DNA of 8,279 bases. It comes from Firmicutes bacterium AM55-24TS (GTDB taxonomy: Bacteria > Bacillota > Clostridia > UBA1381). A program made the translations under genes and the position numbers. Below are positions 1 to 6,991 of this stretch, one piece after another (position 1 is the stretch's first letter; the number at the start of each line of letters is the position of its first letter). The notes below the pieces were generated by a model. That model saw only the letters and a program-made list of their open reading frames with translations, had not been told where the DNA came from and did no database searches. The stretch covers positions 1-8,279 of the forward strand of contig QTVU01000077.1 of the NCBI GenBank assembly GCA_003460745.1, given 5' to 3'.

Positions 1-16
1 AAATAAATGTATTATT

Positions 17-50
17 ATGACTTTAATCGAATATAATGATATAATATAAT
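17..50 (+). promoter_or_regulatory. Sigma-A-type promoter of the large GLUG-repeat gene
   Basis: The best reading is a -35 of ATGACT (17-22), a 17-base spacer, and an extended -10 TGA-TATAAT (37-45), which would place the transcription start near 52 and give a leader of about 27 bases. Two more TATAAT hexamers overlap in the same AT-rich stretch (32-37 and 45-50), so the exact -10 is uncertain. The leader then carries AGGAGG at 66-71, seven bases before the ATG at 79. No operator or riboswitch structure is visible, but only 78 bases precede the gene. Confidence 0.6.
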
Positions 51-78
51 AAAATATATGCTGACAGGAGGATAAAAA

Positions 79-162
79 ATGAAAAAAGCAAAGAAATTTA
101 TAAGCTTGTTTATTACAATTTGTCTGCTTATGACATTTGTACCGATGCAGATGGTATATGCT
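79..162 (+). other. Signal peptide of the GLUG-repeat protein
   Basis: Residues 1-28 show the classic three parts. The basic N-region is MKKAKK, the hydrophobic core is about residues 7-21 (FISLFITICLLMTFV), and the polar C-region ends in V-Y-A before Asp29, a good signal peptidase I site. Cys15 lies inside the hydrophobic core without a lipobox, so a lipoprotein is unlikely. The mature protein starts with an FSGGNGT stretch, which is the usual opening of GLUG beta-helix proteins. Confidence 0.9.
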
Positions 163-3100
163 GACAGTGCATTTAGCGGCGGAAACGGAACGATGGACGA
201 TCCGTATCTTATCACAAGTGCCAACGATTTTAAACAACTTGCAACAGAAGTAAACGGGGGAAATAATTACAGCAATACATATTTTAAAATTCCTGAAACT
301 GTTACGGAAACTATTGAACTTTCAACAGATGACGGATATGTTCCGATAGGTAACGATACAAATCAGTTTGAGGGAACATTTGACGGCGGAAACCATACAA
401 TAAACCTTAATCTTACAGGTGAAAGACTTGTGGGTTTGTTTGGAGAAGGAGGAGAAAATTCTAACCTGTGCAATATAAGGACAACCGGCTCAGTATCAAT
501 GACAGGTTACTATGCAGGCGGTATTGTTGCAAATATGTACGGTAACGTTGTGAACTGCCATAACGAAGCCTCGGTAACGGGTTATTATCATGTTGGCGGT
601 ATTGTAGGAATTTCCGATAACAGCAAATACATAATAAACTGTTCAAACAGCGGTGCGATAGTCGGTAATATGAATGTCGGAGGTATTGTCGGTAATATCA
701 GTACTTTGAAAGTGATAAACTGTCTAAATACCGGAACGGTACAAGGAAGTAGTTGCGGAGGTATTGCGGGATATTCAGGCTTATATAGCAAGATATATAA
801 CTGCATAAATAACGGCTTGGTAACAAAAAAATCTGACGGTAATTATATCGGCGGTCTTTTTGGCGAAAAAAACGGAAATAATGATGCTTTTGGAAATTGT
901 TATTACAACGGAACAATAAACAGCGAGATTGGTGATTTCGGACGTCTGACTAACAATTCAGAACATTATACAGTAAGAGATTTTGCCAAAACAAGCGAAG
1001 AAATAGTATCGGAAGATGTTCTTATGAGCCTTAATTTGTATGCAAGAGCAAATAAGCCTAATGATACACAGCTACTTTATTGGAAGGCAGAGAACGGTAT
1101 CCCGGTATTAACTGAGGAAGAACCGGTTTTCCCGTATACAATCACAAATAATCAACCAAATTATATCACGGTTGCAGCGAACGCAATGGCAGATACAAGT
1201 GTAGAGATTAAAACGGATAAAATTCCGGCTTATTTGAAACTTACCAAAATAACTGTAAATGATAATGAGATTAAAGCAAATTCAGACGGCAAATATATAT
1301 TTACTATGCCCAAAAATGATGTTACGGTGGATGCTGATTTTGAGTTTATGCTTGAAAAAGATTCTTATGATAACTATATTGTTTCAACAGATGAGGAACT
1401 TTTGATTTTATCAAAGGCAGTAAATGACGGGTATGAGGCAGGAAACGTCGTTCTCACAGCAGATGTTACAGCCTCAACGGAAAACGGTTTTGAACCGATA
1501 GGTACAAATGACAATCCGTATAAAGGTAATTTTAACGGTAAAGGTCACACTGTAACGCTCGACATCACAAGCGGCACGAAATATAACAGTACTGTAGCAA
1601 CTGGCTTGTTTGGAATTACATCAGATGCATACATAGGAAACCTTGTAATTAAAGGAAGTGTAGACGGCGGAGATGATACATCTTCATATACCGGCGCACT
1701 TGTCGGCATAATGAAATCTAAGCGTGACTTGTATAATGTATACAGTGAAGTATCGGTAAGCGGCAGTGGTTTTGTCGGCGGTTTTATCGGATACGCTCAG
1801 GGTGGTGTTACTTTTCGCAACGCAGTAAATAACGGTACTGTTGTACAGAAAAATACTGCTGATGATAAAAAATCGGTCGGTACATTTGTAGGTATCGGTA
1901 ATTATAATTATGATACTGCTTATTATAATTCGGATAAAAACAGCGGAGTATTTTGTGCCGGTTATGACAATGATGAAAATAAAGTAACAACCAATATAGG
2001 TTCGGATATATCAAAGACAACGGAAGAACTTTTCTCCGACAGTACAATGGATGCATTAAATGTAAATGCGCAACGCAGAGAGTATATGTACTGGGACTTT
2101 GTAACGGAAAATGAAATTCAAACTGCAAAAATCGTAGAAAAATGCCCTGTGCCTGACATATATGACGAGGATATTATTCAAACGTCCGCTGATTATTCAA
2201 GAGCCGGAAAGACGATTGAAGTAGAAGTAGATTTGTATAATGATTACAGCAACCTAATAAATTCAGTAAAGGAAATAAAGGTTACAGATTCAAAAGGAAA
2301 AAGTGTCAAAGTTACAAAAACGAGCGATAACACATATGAATTTACAATGCCGAAAAGTCAGGTAAATATACAGGCAATATGTGATTATAATTTAACAACG
2401 GATTCCGAGGGTGTGTATTACATCTCTGATGCAGATGATTTGGTTGCGTTTGCAAGAATCGTAGAGGCAGGCCAGACAGACGCAAATGCAAAGGTAGTGG
2501 CTAAAAGTATTAACTACAGTGATTATAGCGGTTATTGGGCTTATTCAAATGTTGGATTGATAGGCAAAAACGCACCGTATACAGGTACATTTGACGGAAA
2601 CGGTGCAGAGATTACGGCAGACTGTATATTGTTTGCCGAAACAGATGGTGCCGTTATTAAAAATGTTAATATAAATTCCCATGTTTATAACGAAAAATCA
2701 GCCGGTATTGTACAAGTTGCAAATAATACCAGTATAGATAACTGTGATGTATATATATCATTGAATTATGGCATATGCGGTGGTATCGCAGCCGAGGCTT
2801 ATAATTCAACAATTACAAACTGCTGTGTAACCGCAACAGGTTATATATATGAATTTGGCGGTATTGTTTACTCAACATCGGGTAATACGGTTATCGCAAA
2901 CTGTGTATTAAGAAACAGCAGTGTTAATGTGGAAAGTCTTTACGGAGGTATTGTCGGTGAGGCATGCGGTAAAACCGAAATATATAACTGTGCCAATAGT
3001 GATATATTCAATTCACGCCGTTCAGGAGGTATAGTTTCGTATGCAGAAATGTCAGGACTTACTCTTGAAAATAATATGTATTATAAAGAAAATGACTGTT

Positions 3101-6078
3101 ATGATGTGTACTATGATATTGAAAAAGATGAGTGTATTTCCAAAATGGTAGATAAAGATTCTACGGTAAGCGAACAAGATGCGGATGGATTGTATATTCC
3201 GGCTAAGTTGAATGAATATGTCAGAGCAAACCCTAACCAAGTGAAAGGTACAACACTTAAAACGTGGGGCATTGACTATAATAATGAACCTTGTTTTGCA
3301 AATAATAAAAATCCGGAGCTTTATTTAATAAAACAGAGTGGCGTTAAGGCTGACACTCTTATTAACGGGGACTATGCCCGCGGAGCATTACCGGGGGACA
3401 AGGTAACCGTTTGCGGTATTGCAGACGGTGCAGTAGTAGCCGTTACAGATGTAAACGGAAATGATATTAAGCTTACAACAAACGAAAACGGTTATGAATT
3501 TACAATGCCGAAATGTGATGTAACGGTATCTGCTGTGTTGGATACAGGTATCAGTGAAACAACAGTAATAGACGGCAAGACATACGTTGTTGTAAAAAAC
3601 GCATCCGACTTTGTTAAAGCGGTAAAATCTATCGCAGACGGTAACAGCGAATTAAACGTATATATAGCCGAGAATATAAATCTTACGGCAGAGGAATTGG
3701 CTGAATATCCGATATATACTGATGAAATGAAACAAAGTTATAATGGTATATTTGACGGTGCAGGCCATACCATTACATTTGACGGATTAAAACAATCAAT
3801 GTTGTACTATATCGGTTCGGAAGGTATTATAAAAAATATTACTGTTGACGGCACAATATCTTCTATAAAAAGTGACAGCAGTGATGAAACAAGTGTAACA
3901 GCGTCAATAGCATCGGGTATTGCCATGGCAAATAACGGTCAAATCGTAAATTGTATCAATAAAGCCGACATAAGCGGTATAAAAGCCTCGGGTATAACTA
4001 TATTAAATAACGGTATTGTATATAACTGTATGAACAAGGGTGATATAACAGGCCTGAAACTTGCCGGAGCAATAACATGTTCAAATAGTTCAATGGTAAT
4101 AATTGCTTCAAATGAGGGTAAAATAATCAATCAGAATGAAAATTCGAGTTGGAATAATATGACAGGCAACGATGATGACAACGGTTTATTAGTACAGGAT
4201 TTTTCATCTGAAACCGACAGTTCTAATAAGATAGAATTTGCGGCAACAGCCAATGCTATAGCAGAACAAATACAATTGAGCGATAATTTAGAATTTAAAA
4301 TATCGGAAGATGCTTTAAAGTGGTCTGTTTCAAAAACAGAATTAGTATTTGCAGACGATGAAAACATACCGTATTATATGTTTTTAAATAATGGTGTAGA
4401 ACAACCGTACAAGCAGGGTGAAACCGTTGAATTTACAGTTGATACATCAAGCTTTGAAGAAGATTTGGTAATATCTAATATAACATTAGAGGGTCAAGCC
4501 GGTAATTTAAAAATTAAAGTATCACCGGTTGAGGGGAAAAAAGATACATTCACATTTACTATGCCGAACGTAATGTGCAGACTTGTGGTAAAGACAGAGG
4601 TTAAAGGTATAGAAAAAGACAAGGACGGATATTGTCTTGTCGGTACACTTGATGACCTTAATAAAGTAAAGCAAACTATCGACTTAGGTAACAATGATAT
4701 TAATATTAAACTTACAAATAATATTGTAGGATATGACGGAAATCCTATCGGCGAATACAATGGTACATTTGACGGCAACGGTCATTCAATAACGCTTGCA
4801 ATGAATGATGAATCAAATGATTACCAACATTATGGCTTGTTTGAAAAACTTGATACTGATGCTGTTGTGAAAAATCTTACAATTAATGGCAGTATTAAAG
4901 TAAATGCAAATTATGTTGGTGCTGTTGCGGGTTTATGTGACGGTGCGATTATAAATTGCGTGAATAATGCGACTGTAACAAATGCATTAAAAGATGGTGT
5001 AACAGGCGGTTTTATTGGTCAAAATATGTTACAGAAATCACCGATACTAATCAGTAATTGTGCGAATAACGGTGAAGTGAACGGATATAATGTAGGTGGT
5101 ATTATAGGTTACTCCGCCGGCTATACATATAATTTCTCAAAAATAACTGATTGTGTAAACAACGGTAAAGTTAATGCAGAAAATAATGGTGCCGGTATAA
5201 TCGTTGTCGGTAGCCACTGTATGGTAACGAATTGTGTAAATAATGCGAATATTAATGCAAATAAAAACGCCGGCGGTATTATAGGAGTTGTTCAGTACGG
5301 CACGAAGGCTGAGATTATCAACTGTGCAAATAACGGCAGCGTTGTATCAAAAGAAACCGCAGCAGGTATTGCCACGACGTATGGAGCTATAACCGTGAAA
5401 AATTGCTTAAACAGCGGAAATGTCAGCGGTTCGTTAGCCTCATATGCAATAGCTTATTGCAATAATTACTATGATGACAGTATCAATGATTTTATGATTT
5501 TAAATTCATTCTATGTGCAGACAACCGATGTAAACACTGAAATCGAATCATCTAATATTGTAATTAAAAATGATTTATCAAAGGCAGTTTCTGAAAGCGA
5601 TATTTCGTCAGGGTATGTTGCGGCTATGCTGAATAACGGTGTTACTGACGGATTGAATTACTGGGATGTGAAAAACAGTAAAGTGGTATTTGCAGATGAT
5701 GAAAGTGAGCTTTATTATGCAATAGAGATAACCCCAAATATTACGGGTGGTACTGTAACCGCAGATAAGCAATTTGCAAAAGCAGGCGAAATGGTTACTT
5801 TAACAGTTACACCTGAAACAGAAGGCAAGTCGGCAATAATCACCGGTGTTGAGTTAGATGAAAACAATTCATTTGTAATGCCTGACAGAGGGGTAAAGAT
5901 TAATGCAGTATTCGGAGATACTTTCACAGGCACTGAAAAAAATGATGTAATTGAACTTGAGAAAAATGTTGAAATGGATGAAATCAAACTTGCGGATTAT
6001 GTTAAGTTTGAAAATGACACAATATCAAGAGATTTTACATTTACTCTTGCAGATGGAAATGTACTTCCGGACGGCTAA
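79..6078 (+). CDS. Giant secreted GLUG-repeat surface protein, five modules (frameshifted near its 3' end)
   Basis: This is a very large exported protein, probably a cell-surface or matrix/adhesin-like protein. The exact ligand is unknown. The start at ATG 79 is supported by AGGAGG at 66-71 and by a signal peptide beginning exactly there (residues 1-28, cut after VYA). Residues 29-1947 form five modules. Each opens with a Y-[IV]-x-[ST]-x-[DE]-[DE]-L/F strand, has a [FY]-x-G-x-F-[DN]-G-x-[GN]-H turn (near residues 101, 485, 838, 1225 and 1564), then GLUG-type GGI(V/A)G...NC.N.G.V repeats of about 22-26 residues. Each closes with a small domain ending in F-[TV]-M-P (Met 410, 757, 1143, 1495, 1934), like InlB-type repeats. 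Residues from about 1948 begin a putative-Ig-like segment that stops abruptly after LPDG at TAA 6076. The next frame continues that domain to 6551, so the intact product would be about 2157 residues. I see no LPXTG motif, SLH domain or anchor helix, so how it is attached is unknown. Family assignment is by motif recognition only. Confidence 0.88.
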   Translation: MKKAKKFISLFITICLLMTFVPMQMVYADSAFSGGNGTMDDPYLITSANDFKQLATEVNGGNNYSNTYFKIPETVTETIELSTDDGYVPIGNDTNQFEGTFDGGNHTINLNLTGERLVGLFGEGGENSNLCNIRTTGSVSMTGYYAGGIVANMYGNVVNCHNEASVTGYYHVGGIVGISDNSKYIINCSNSGAIVGNMNVGGIVGNISTLKVINCLNTGTVQGSSCGGIAGYSGLYSKIYNCINNGLVTKKSDGNYIGGLFGEKNGNNDAFGNCYYNGTINSEIGDFGRLTNNSEHYTVRDFAKTSEEIVSEDVLMSLNLYARANKPNDTQLLYWKAENGIPVLTEEEPVFPYTITNNQPNYITVAANAMADTSVEIKTDKIPAYLKLTKITVNDNEIKANSDGKYIFTMPKNDVTVDADFEFMLEKDSYDNYIVSTDEELLILSKAVNDGYEAGNVVLTADVTASTENGFEPIGTNDNPYKGNFNGKGHTVTLDITSGTKYNSTVATGLFGITSDAYIGNLVIKGSVDGGDDTSSYTGALVGIMKSKRDLYNVYSEVSVSGSGFVGGFIGYAQGGVTFRNAVNNGTVVQKNTADDKKSVGTFVGIGNYNYDTAYYNSDKNSGVFCAGYDNDENKVTTNIGSDISKTTEELFSDSTMDALNVNAQRREYMYWDFVTENEIQTAKIVEKCPVPDIYDEDIIQTSADYSRAGKTIEVEVDLYNDYSNLINSVKEIKVTDSKGKSVKVTKTSDNTYEFTMPKSQVNIQAICDYNLTTDSEGVYYISDADDLVAFARIVEAGQTDANAKVVAKSINYSDYSGYWAYSNVGLIGKNAPYTGTFDGNGAEITADCILFAETDGAVIKNVNINSHVYNEKSAGIVQVANNTSIDNCDVYISLNYGICGGIAAEAYNSTITNCCVTATGYIYEFGGIVYSTSGNTVIANCVLRNSSVNVESLYGGIVGEACGKTEIYNCANSDIFNSRRSGGIVSYAEMSGLTLENNMYYKENDCYDVYYDIEKDECISKMVDKDSTVSEQDADGLYIPAKLNEYVRANPNQVKGTTLKTWGIDYNNEPCFANNKNPELYLIKQSGVKADTLINGDYARGALPGDKVTVCGIADGAVVAVTDVNGNDIKLTTNENGYEFTMPKCDVTVSAVLDTGISETTVIDGKTYVVVKNASDFVKAVKSIADGNSELNVYIAENINLTAEELAEYPIYTDEMKQSYNGIFDGAGHTITFDGLKQSMLYYIGSEGIIKNITVDGTISSIKSDSSDETSVTASIASGIAMANNGQIVNCINKADISGIKASGITILNNGIVYNCMNKGDITGLKLAGAITCSNSSMVIIASNEGKIINQNENSSWNNMTGNDDDNGLLVQDFSSETDSSNKIEFAATANAIAEQIQLSDNLEFKISEDALKWSVSKTELVFADDENIPYYMFLNNGVEQPYKQGETVEFTVDTSSFEEDLVISNITLEGQAGNLKIKVSPVEGKKDTFTFTMPNVMCRLVVKTEVKGIEKDKDGYCLVGTLDDLNKVKQTIDLGNNDINIKLTNNIVGYDGNPIGEYNGTFDGNGHSITLAMNDESNDYQHYGLFEKLDTDAVVKNLTINGSIKVNANYVGAVAGLCDGAIINCVNNATVTNALKDGVTGGFIGQNMLQKSPILISNCANNGEVNGYNVGGIIGYSAGYTYNFSKITDCVNNGKVNAENNGAGIIVVGSHCMVTNCVNNANINANKNAGGIIGVVQYGTKAEIINCANNGSVVSKETAAGIATTYGAITVKNCLNSGNVSGSLASYAIAYCNNYYDDSINDFMILNSFYVQTTDVNTEIESSNIVIKNDLSKAVSESDISSGYVAAMLNNGVTDGLNYWDVKNSKVVFADDESELYYAIEITPNITGGTVTADKQFAKAGEMVTLTVTPETEGKSAIITGVELDENNSFVMPDRGVKINAVFGDTFTGTEKNDVIELEKNVEMDEIKLADYVKFENDTISRDFTFTLADGNVLPDG
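163..1347 (+). repeat. Module 1 of the GLUG protein (residues 29-423)
   Basis: This is the most regular of the five modules. The opening strand DPYLITSANDF is followed by the turn FEGTFDGGNHTI. At least four clear GLUG units follow, each with a GGI(V/A) core and an NC.N.G.V strand (for example INCSNSGAI, INCLNTGTV, YNCINNGLV), and then a YIGGLFG unit. A linker with LN....RAN...YW...P.L leads to the closing domain ending in FTMPKNDVTVDADF at residues 408-421. Confidence 0.8.
1348..2388 (+). repeat. Module 2 of the GLUG protein (residues 424-770)
   Basis: The opening strand is YIVSTDEEL and the turn is YKGNFNGKGHTV (residues 481-492). It is the shortest module and has few GLUG units. It lacks the cysteines found in the NC strands elsewhere: the equivalent strands read YNVYSEVSV and RNAVNNGTV. 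The closing domain ends in FTMPKSQVNIQA at residues 755-766. Confidence 0.75.
2389..3543 (+). repeat. Module 3 of the GLUG protein (residues 771-1155)
   Basis: The opening strand is YYISDADDLVAFA and the turn is YTGTFDGNGAEI, where Ala-Glu replaces the usual His. Four NC-type strands follow (DNCDVY, TNCCVTA, ANCVLRN, YNCANSD). A linker with KLNEYVRAN and a Trp matches the linker of module 1. The closing domain ends in FTMPKCDVTVSAVLD at residues 1141-1155. Confidence 0.78.
3544..4599 (+). repeat. Module 4 of the GLUG protein (residues 1156-1507)
   Basis: The opening strand is YVVVKNASDFVKAV and the turn is YNGIFDGAGHTI (residues 1221-1232). GLUG units here (VNCINKADI, YNCMNKGDI, TCSNSS) are closely spaced and have lost much of the GG core. 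The linker contains LVFADDENIPYY, nearly the same as in module 5. The closing domain ends in FTMPNVMCRLVV, the most divergent of the five. Confidence 0.75.
4600..5919 (+). repeat. Module 5 of the GLUG protein (residues 1508-1947)
   Basis: This is the longest module. The opening strand is YCLVGTLDDLNKV and the turn is YNGTFDGNGHSI (residues 1560-1571). Six NC-type GLUG strands follow (INCVNNATV, SNCANNGEV, TDCVNNGKV, TNCVNNANI, INCANNGSV, KNCLNSGNV), giving the longest regular ladder in the protein. The linker has LNNGV...YW...VVFADDE. The closing domain ends in FVMPDRGVKINAVF. Confidence 0.8.
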
Positions 6079-6551
6079 AACTTTCTTATGCAAGAATATC
6101 GGGTACTCCGAAAAAAGCAGGAACATATACTGTTGTGTTTGATGTGACAGATAATGGTGCGGATATGATTTCATCTATGGCACTTGAACCAAATAAAGCA
6201 TTGAGCAATGCACAGCTTACATTGACTTTCAGGATTGCAAAAATAGATGAAATCGAGCCGATAGGTAAGTATAAAGATAAGATTGATATAAAAGAAAAAA
6301 TAACAGATGAAAATGTTGTATTAACTATAACACCAACTGATGGCACAATAGATAAAATTGCAACATCAAAACTATATGTAGCCGAATATGACGGTGAAGG
6401 ACAATTAATAGGCATAAAACTTGGTGAAAACCAAAATGTTGACGGTAAGCTTATTATAACAGCAGAATCACCGAAAACAGATAATTTCAAATTAATGCTT
6501 TGGGATAAAACAAATAATCCTATAATTAATGCAATATCAGATATACACTGA
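6075..6551 (+). pseudogene. Detached 3' end of the GLUG-protein gene (rest of Ig-like segment and C-terminal domain)
   Basis: This 158-codon stretch is open from CTA 6075 to TGA 6549-6551 and continues the large protein after a one-base shift. The upstream frame ends in ADGNVLPDG, and this frame goes on LKLSYARISGTPKKAGTY. Together they rebuild the LP.GL.L....ISGTP..AGTYTV signature of putative-Ig (He_PIG-like) domains. The rest resembles C-terminal domains I associate with clostridial surface proteins: a short beta-rich region (KLYVAEYDGEGQLIGIKL), then NFKLMLWDKTN near the end. The first possible internal start is a GTG at 6135 in the middle of the Ig-like strand, with no ribosome binding site, so separate translation is unlikely. 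The cause is either a true one-base loss (for example T lost before TAA 6076) or a sequence error. All codons remain open, so any break is recent. Confidence 0.8.
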
Positions 6552-6556
6552 TATGT

Positions 6557-6599
6557 AAAATGGATGCTATCTTGTATTTTACAGATAGCATCCATTTTT
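6557..6599 (+). terminator. Intrinsic terminator after the GLUG-protein gene
   Basis: A perfect 16-bp stem is formed by AAAATGGATGCTATCT (6557-6572) and its exact complement at 6583-6598, with a 10-base loop and a run of T at 6595-6599. It begins five bases after the TGA stop at 6551, so it clearly belongs to the restored full-length gene and not to the premature stop at 6078. The A-run on the left arm would also allow termination of transcripts from the other strand, but no minus-strand gene is seen nearby. Confidence 0.93.
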
Positions 6600-6673
6600 C
6601 ATATTGAATTTATTTGCTTTTATATTTTTTTCTTAAATTTTCTGTATGGTGAGGAATAAGTAGACTGTTATGA

Positions 6674-6934
6674 GGCACAGTTGCACTCTTAGGCTATGAC
6701 AAATCAGAAAAACCTGAGCCTGAGCAGAAAGGTATTCGTGCTTCTGATGTATATACCACAGTAGAAATTACGTTTGAGGAATCAATTCTCGGCTGTCGAA
6801 AGGAGATAACTGTTCAGCACAAAGAAATATGTCCTTGCAGTAAGAAAGAAAATTGTACCGATAATTGTACAATTTGTAATAATACCGGTAAGGTATTAAA
6901 CTTATCGTATTATTTTGGCGTATTTACACGGTAA
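6674..6934 (+). pseudogene. Remnant of a DnaJ-type chaperone gene (startless, truncated both sides)
   Basis: This stretch is open for 86 codons between TGA 6671 and TAA 6932 but has no ATG, GTG or TTG codon in frame, so it has no normal start. From about 6731 the translation follows the region of DnaJ just after the J domain and Gly/Phe linker: GIRASDVYTTVEITFEESIL, then GCRKEITVQHKEICPC. These match the family's typical G.[DN][IV]....[IV]+FEEA.FG..KEI.V pattern. CTICNNTGK and YYFGVF then match the degenerate CxxCxGxG zinc motif and the following FG.F strand. No J domain (HPD motif) is visible upstream, only half a zinc finger remains, and the C-terminal domains are missing. The first zinc motif is degraded (CPCSKKEN). 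The fragment ends five bases before the -35 of the next gene. The first 19 codons (GTVALLGYDK...) are not recognisable. I judge it non-functional. Confidence 0.65.
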
Positions 6935-6938
6935 AAGA

Positions 6939-6967
6939 TTGTTTATTGCGTTATTATGTGGTATAAT
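6939..6967 (+). promoter_or_regulatory. Promoter of the ATPase gene
   Basis: The elements are a -35 of TTGTTT (6939-6944), a 17-base spacer, and an extended -10 TGG-TATAAT (6959-6967). Transcription would start near 6974, leaving a leader of only about 18 bases, mostly the ribosome binding site. The -35 is weak (TTG only) but the -10 is perfect with the upstream TG. The promoter lies between the DnaJ remnant's stop and the ATPase start, so the ATPase does not depend on the upstream unit, which is also closed by the 6557-6599 terminator. Confidence 0.7.
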
Positions 6968-6977
6968 AATAAAATAA

Positions 6978-6983
6978 AGGAGG
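6978..6983 (+). promoter_or_regulatory. Ribosome binding site that fixes the ATPase start
   Basis: AGGAGG (within AAAGGAGG, 6976-6983) lies eight bases before ATG 6992. The in-frame ATG at 6956 lies inside the promoter, upstream of the predicted transcript start and with no ribosome binding site, so it cannot be the real start. The ATG at 6985 is out of frame. Confidence 0.9.
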
Positions 6984-6991
6984 AATGGCTT

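Noticed and set aside
55..167. The 13-base repeat TATATGCTGACAG at 55-67 and 155-167, exactly 100 bases apart
   Set aside because: One copy covers the leader before the ribosome binding site and the other encodes the signal cleavage region. A 13-base match in AT-rich DNA of this length is expected by chance.
163..5919. A CRISPR array or DNA-level tandem repeat array
   Set aside because: The repetition is at protein level (GLUG strands with variable spacing and diverged codons), without identical DNA repeats separated by unique spacers.
6064..6085. Programmed -1 ribosomal frameshifting to fuse the two frames
   Set aside because: The bases before the stop (GACGGCTAAAAC) contain no slippery heptamer in the right frame, and no strong downstream hairpin is apparent. 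Tandem A-site/P-site re-pairing would be poor.
6135..6551. A separate 138-codon gene starting at GTG 6135
   Set aside because: The GTG lies inside an Ig-like strand with no ribosome binding site, and the domain begins upstream in the frame joined to the large protein.
6086..6595. A 169-codon open frame on the minus strand over the 3' end of the large gene
   Set aside because: It is a shadow of the detached 3' coding region and terminator. It starts inside the terminator stem, has no ribosome binding site, and the translation is a low-complexity Ser/Ile-rich string.
6852..6900. Small palindromes in the DnaJ remnant (ATTGTACAAT; AATACC...GGTATT)
   Set aside because: They are short, AT-rich and within former coding sequence, with no link to a promoter or terminator.
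6956..6991. An upstream in-frame ATG at 6956 adding 12 residues to the ATPase
   Set aside because: It overlaps the extended -10 element and lies before the predicted transcript start. The consensus ribosome binding site at 6978-6983 serves ATG 6992.
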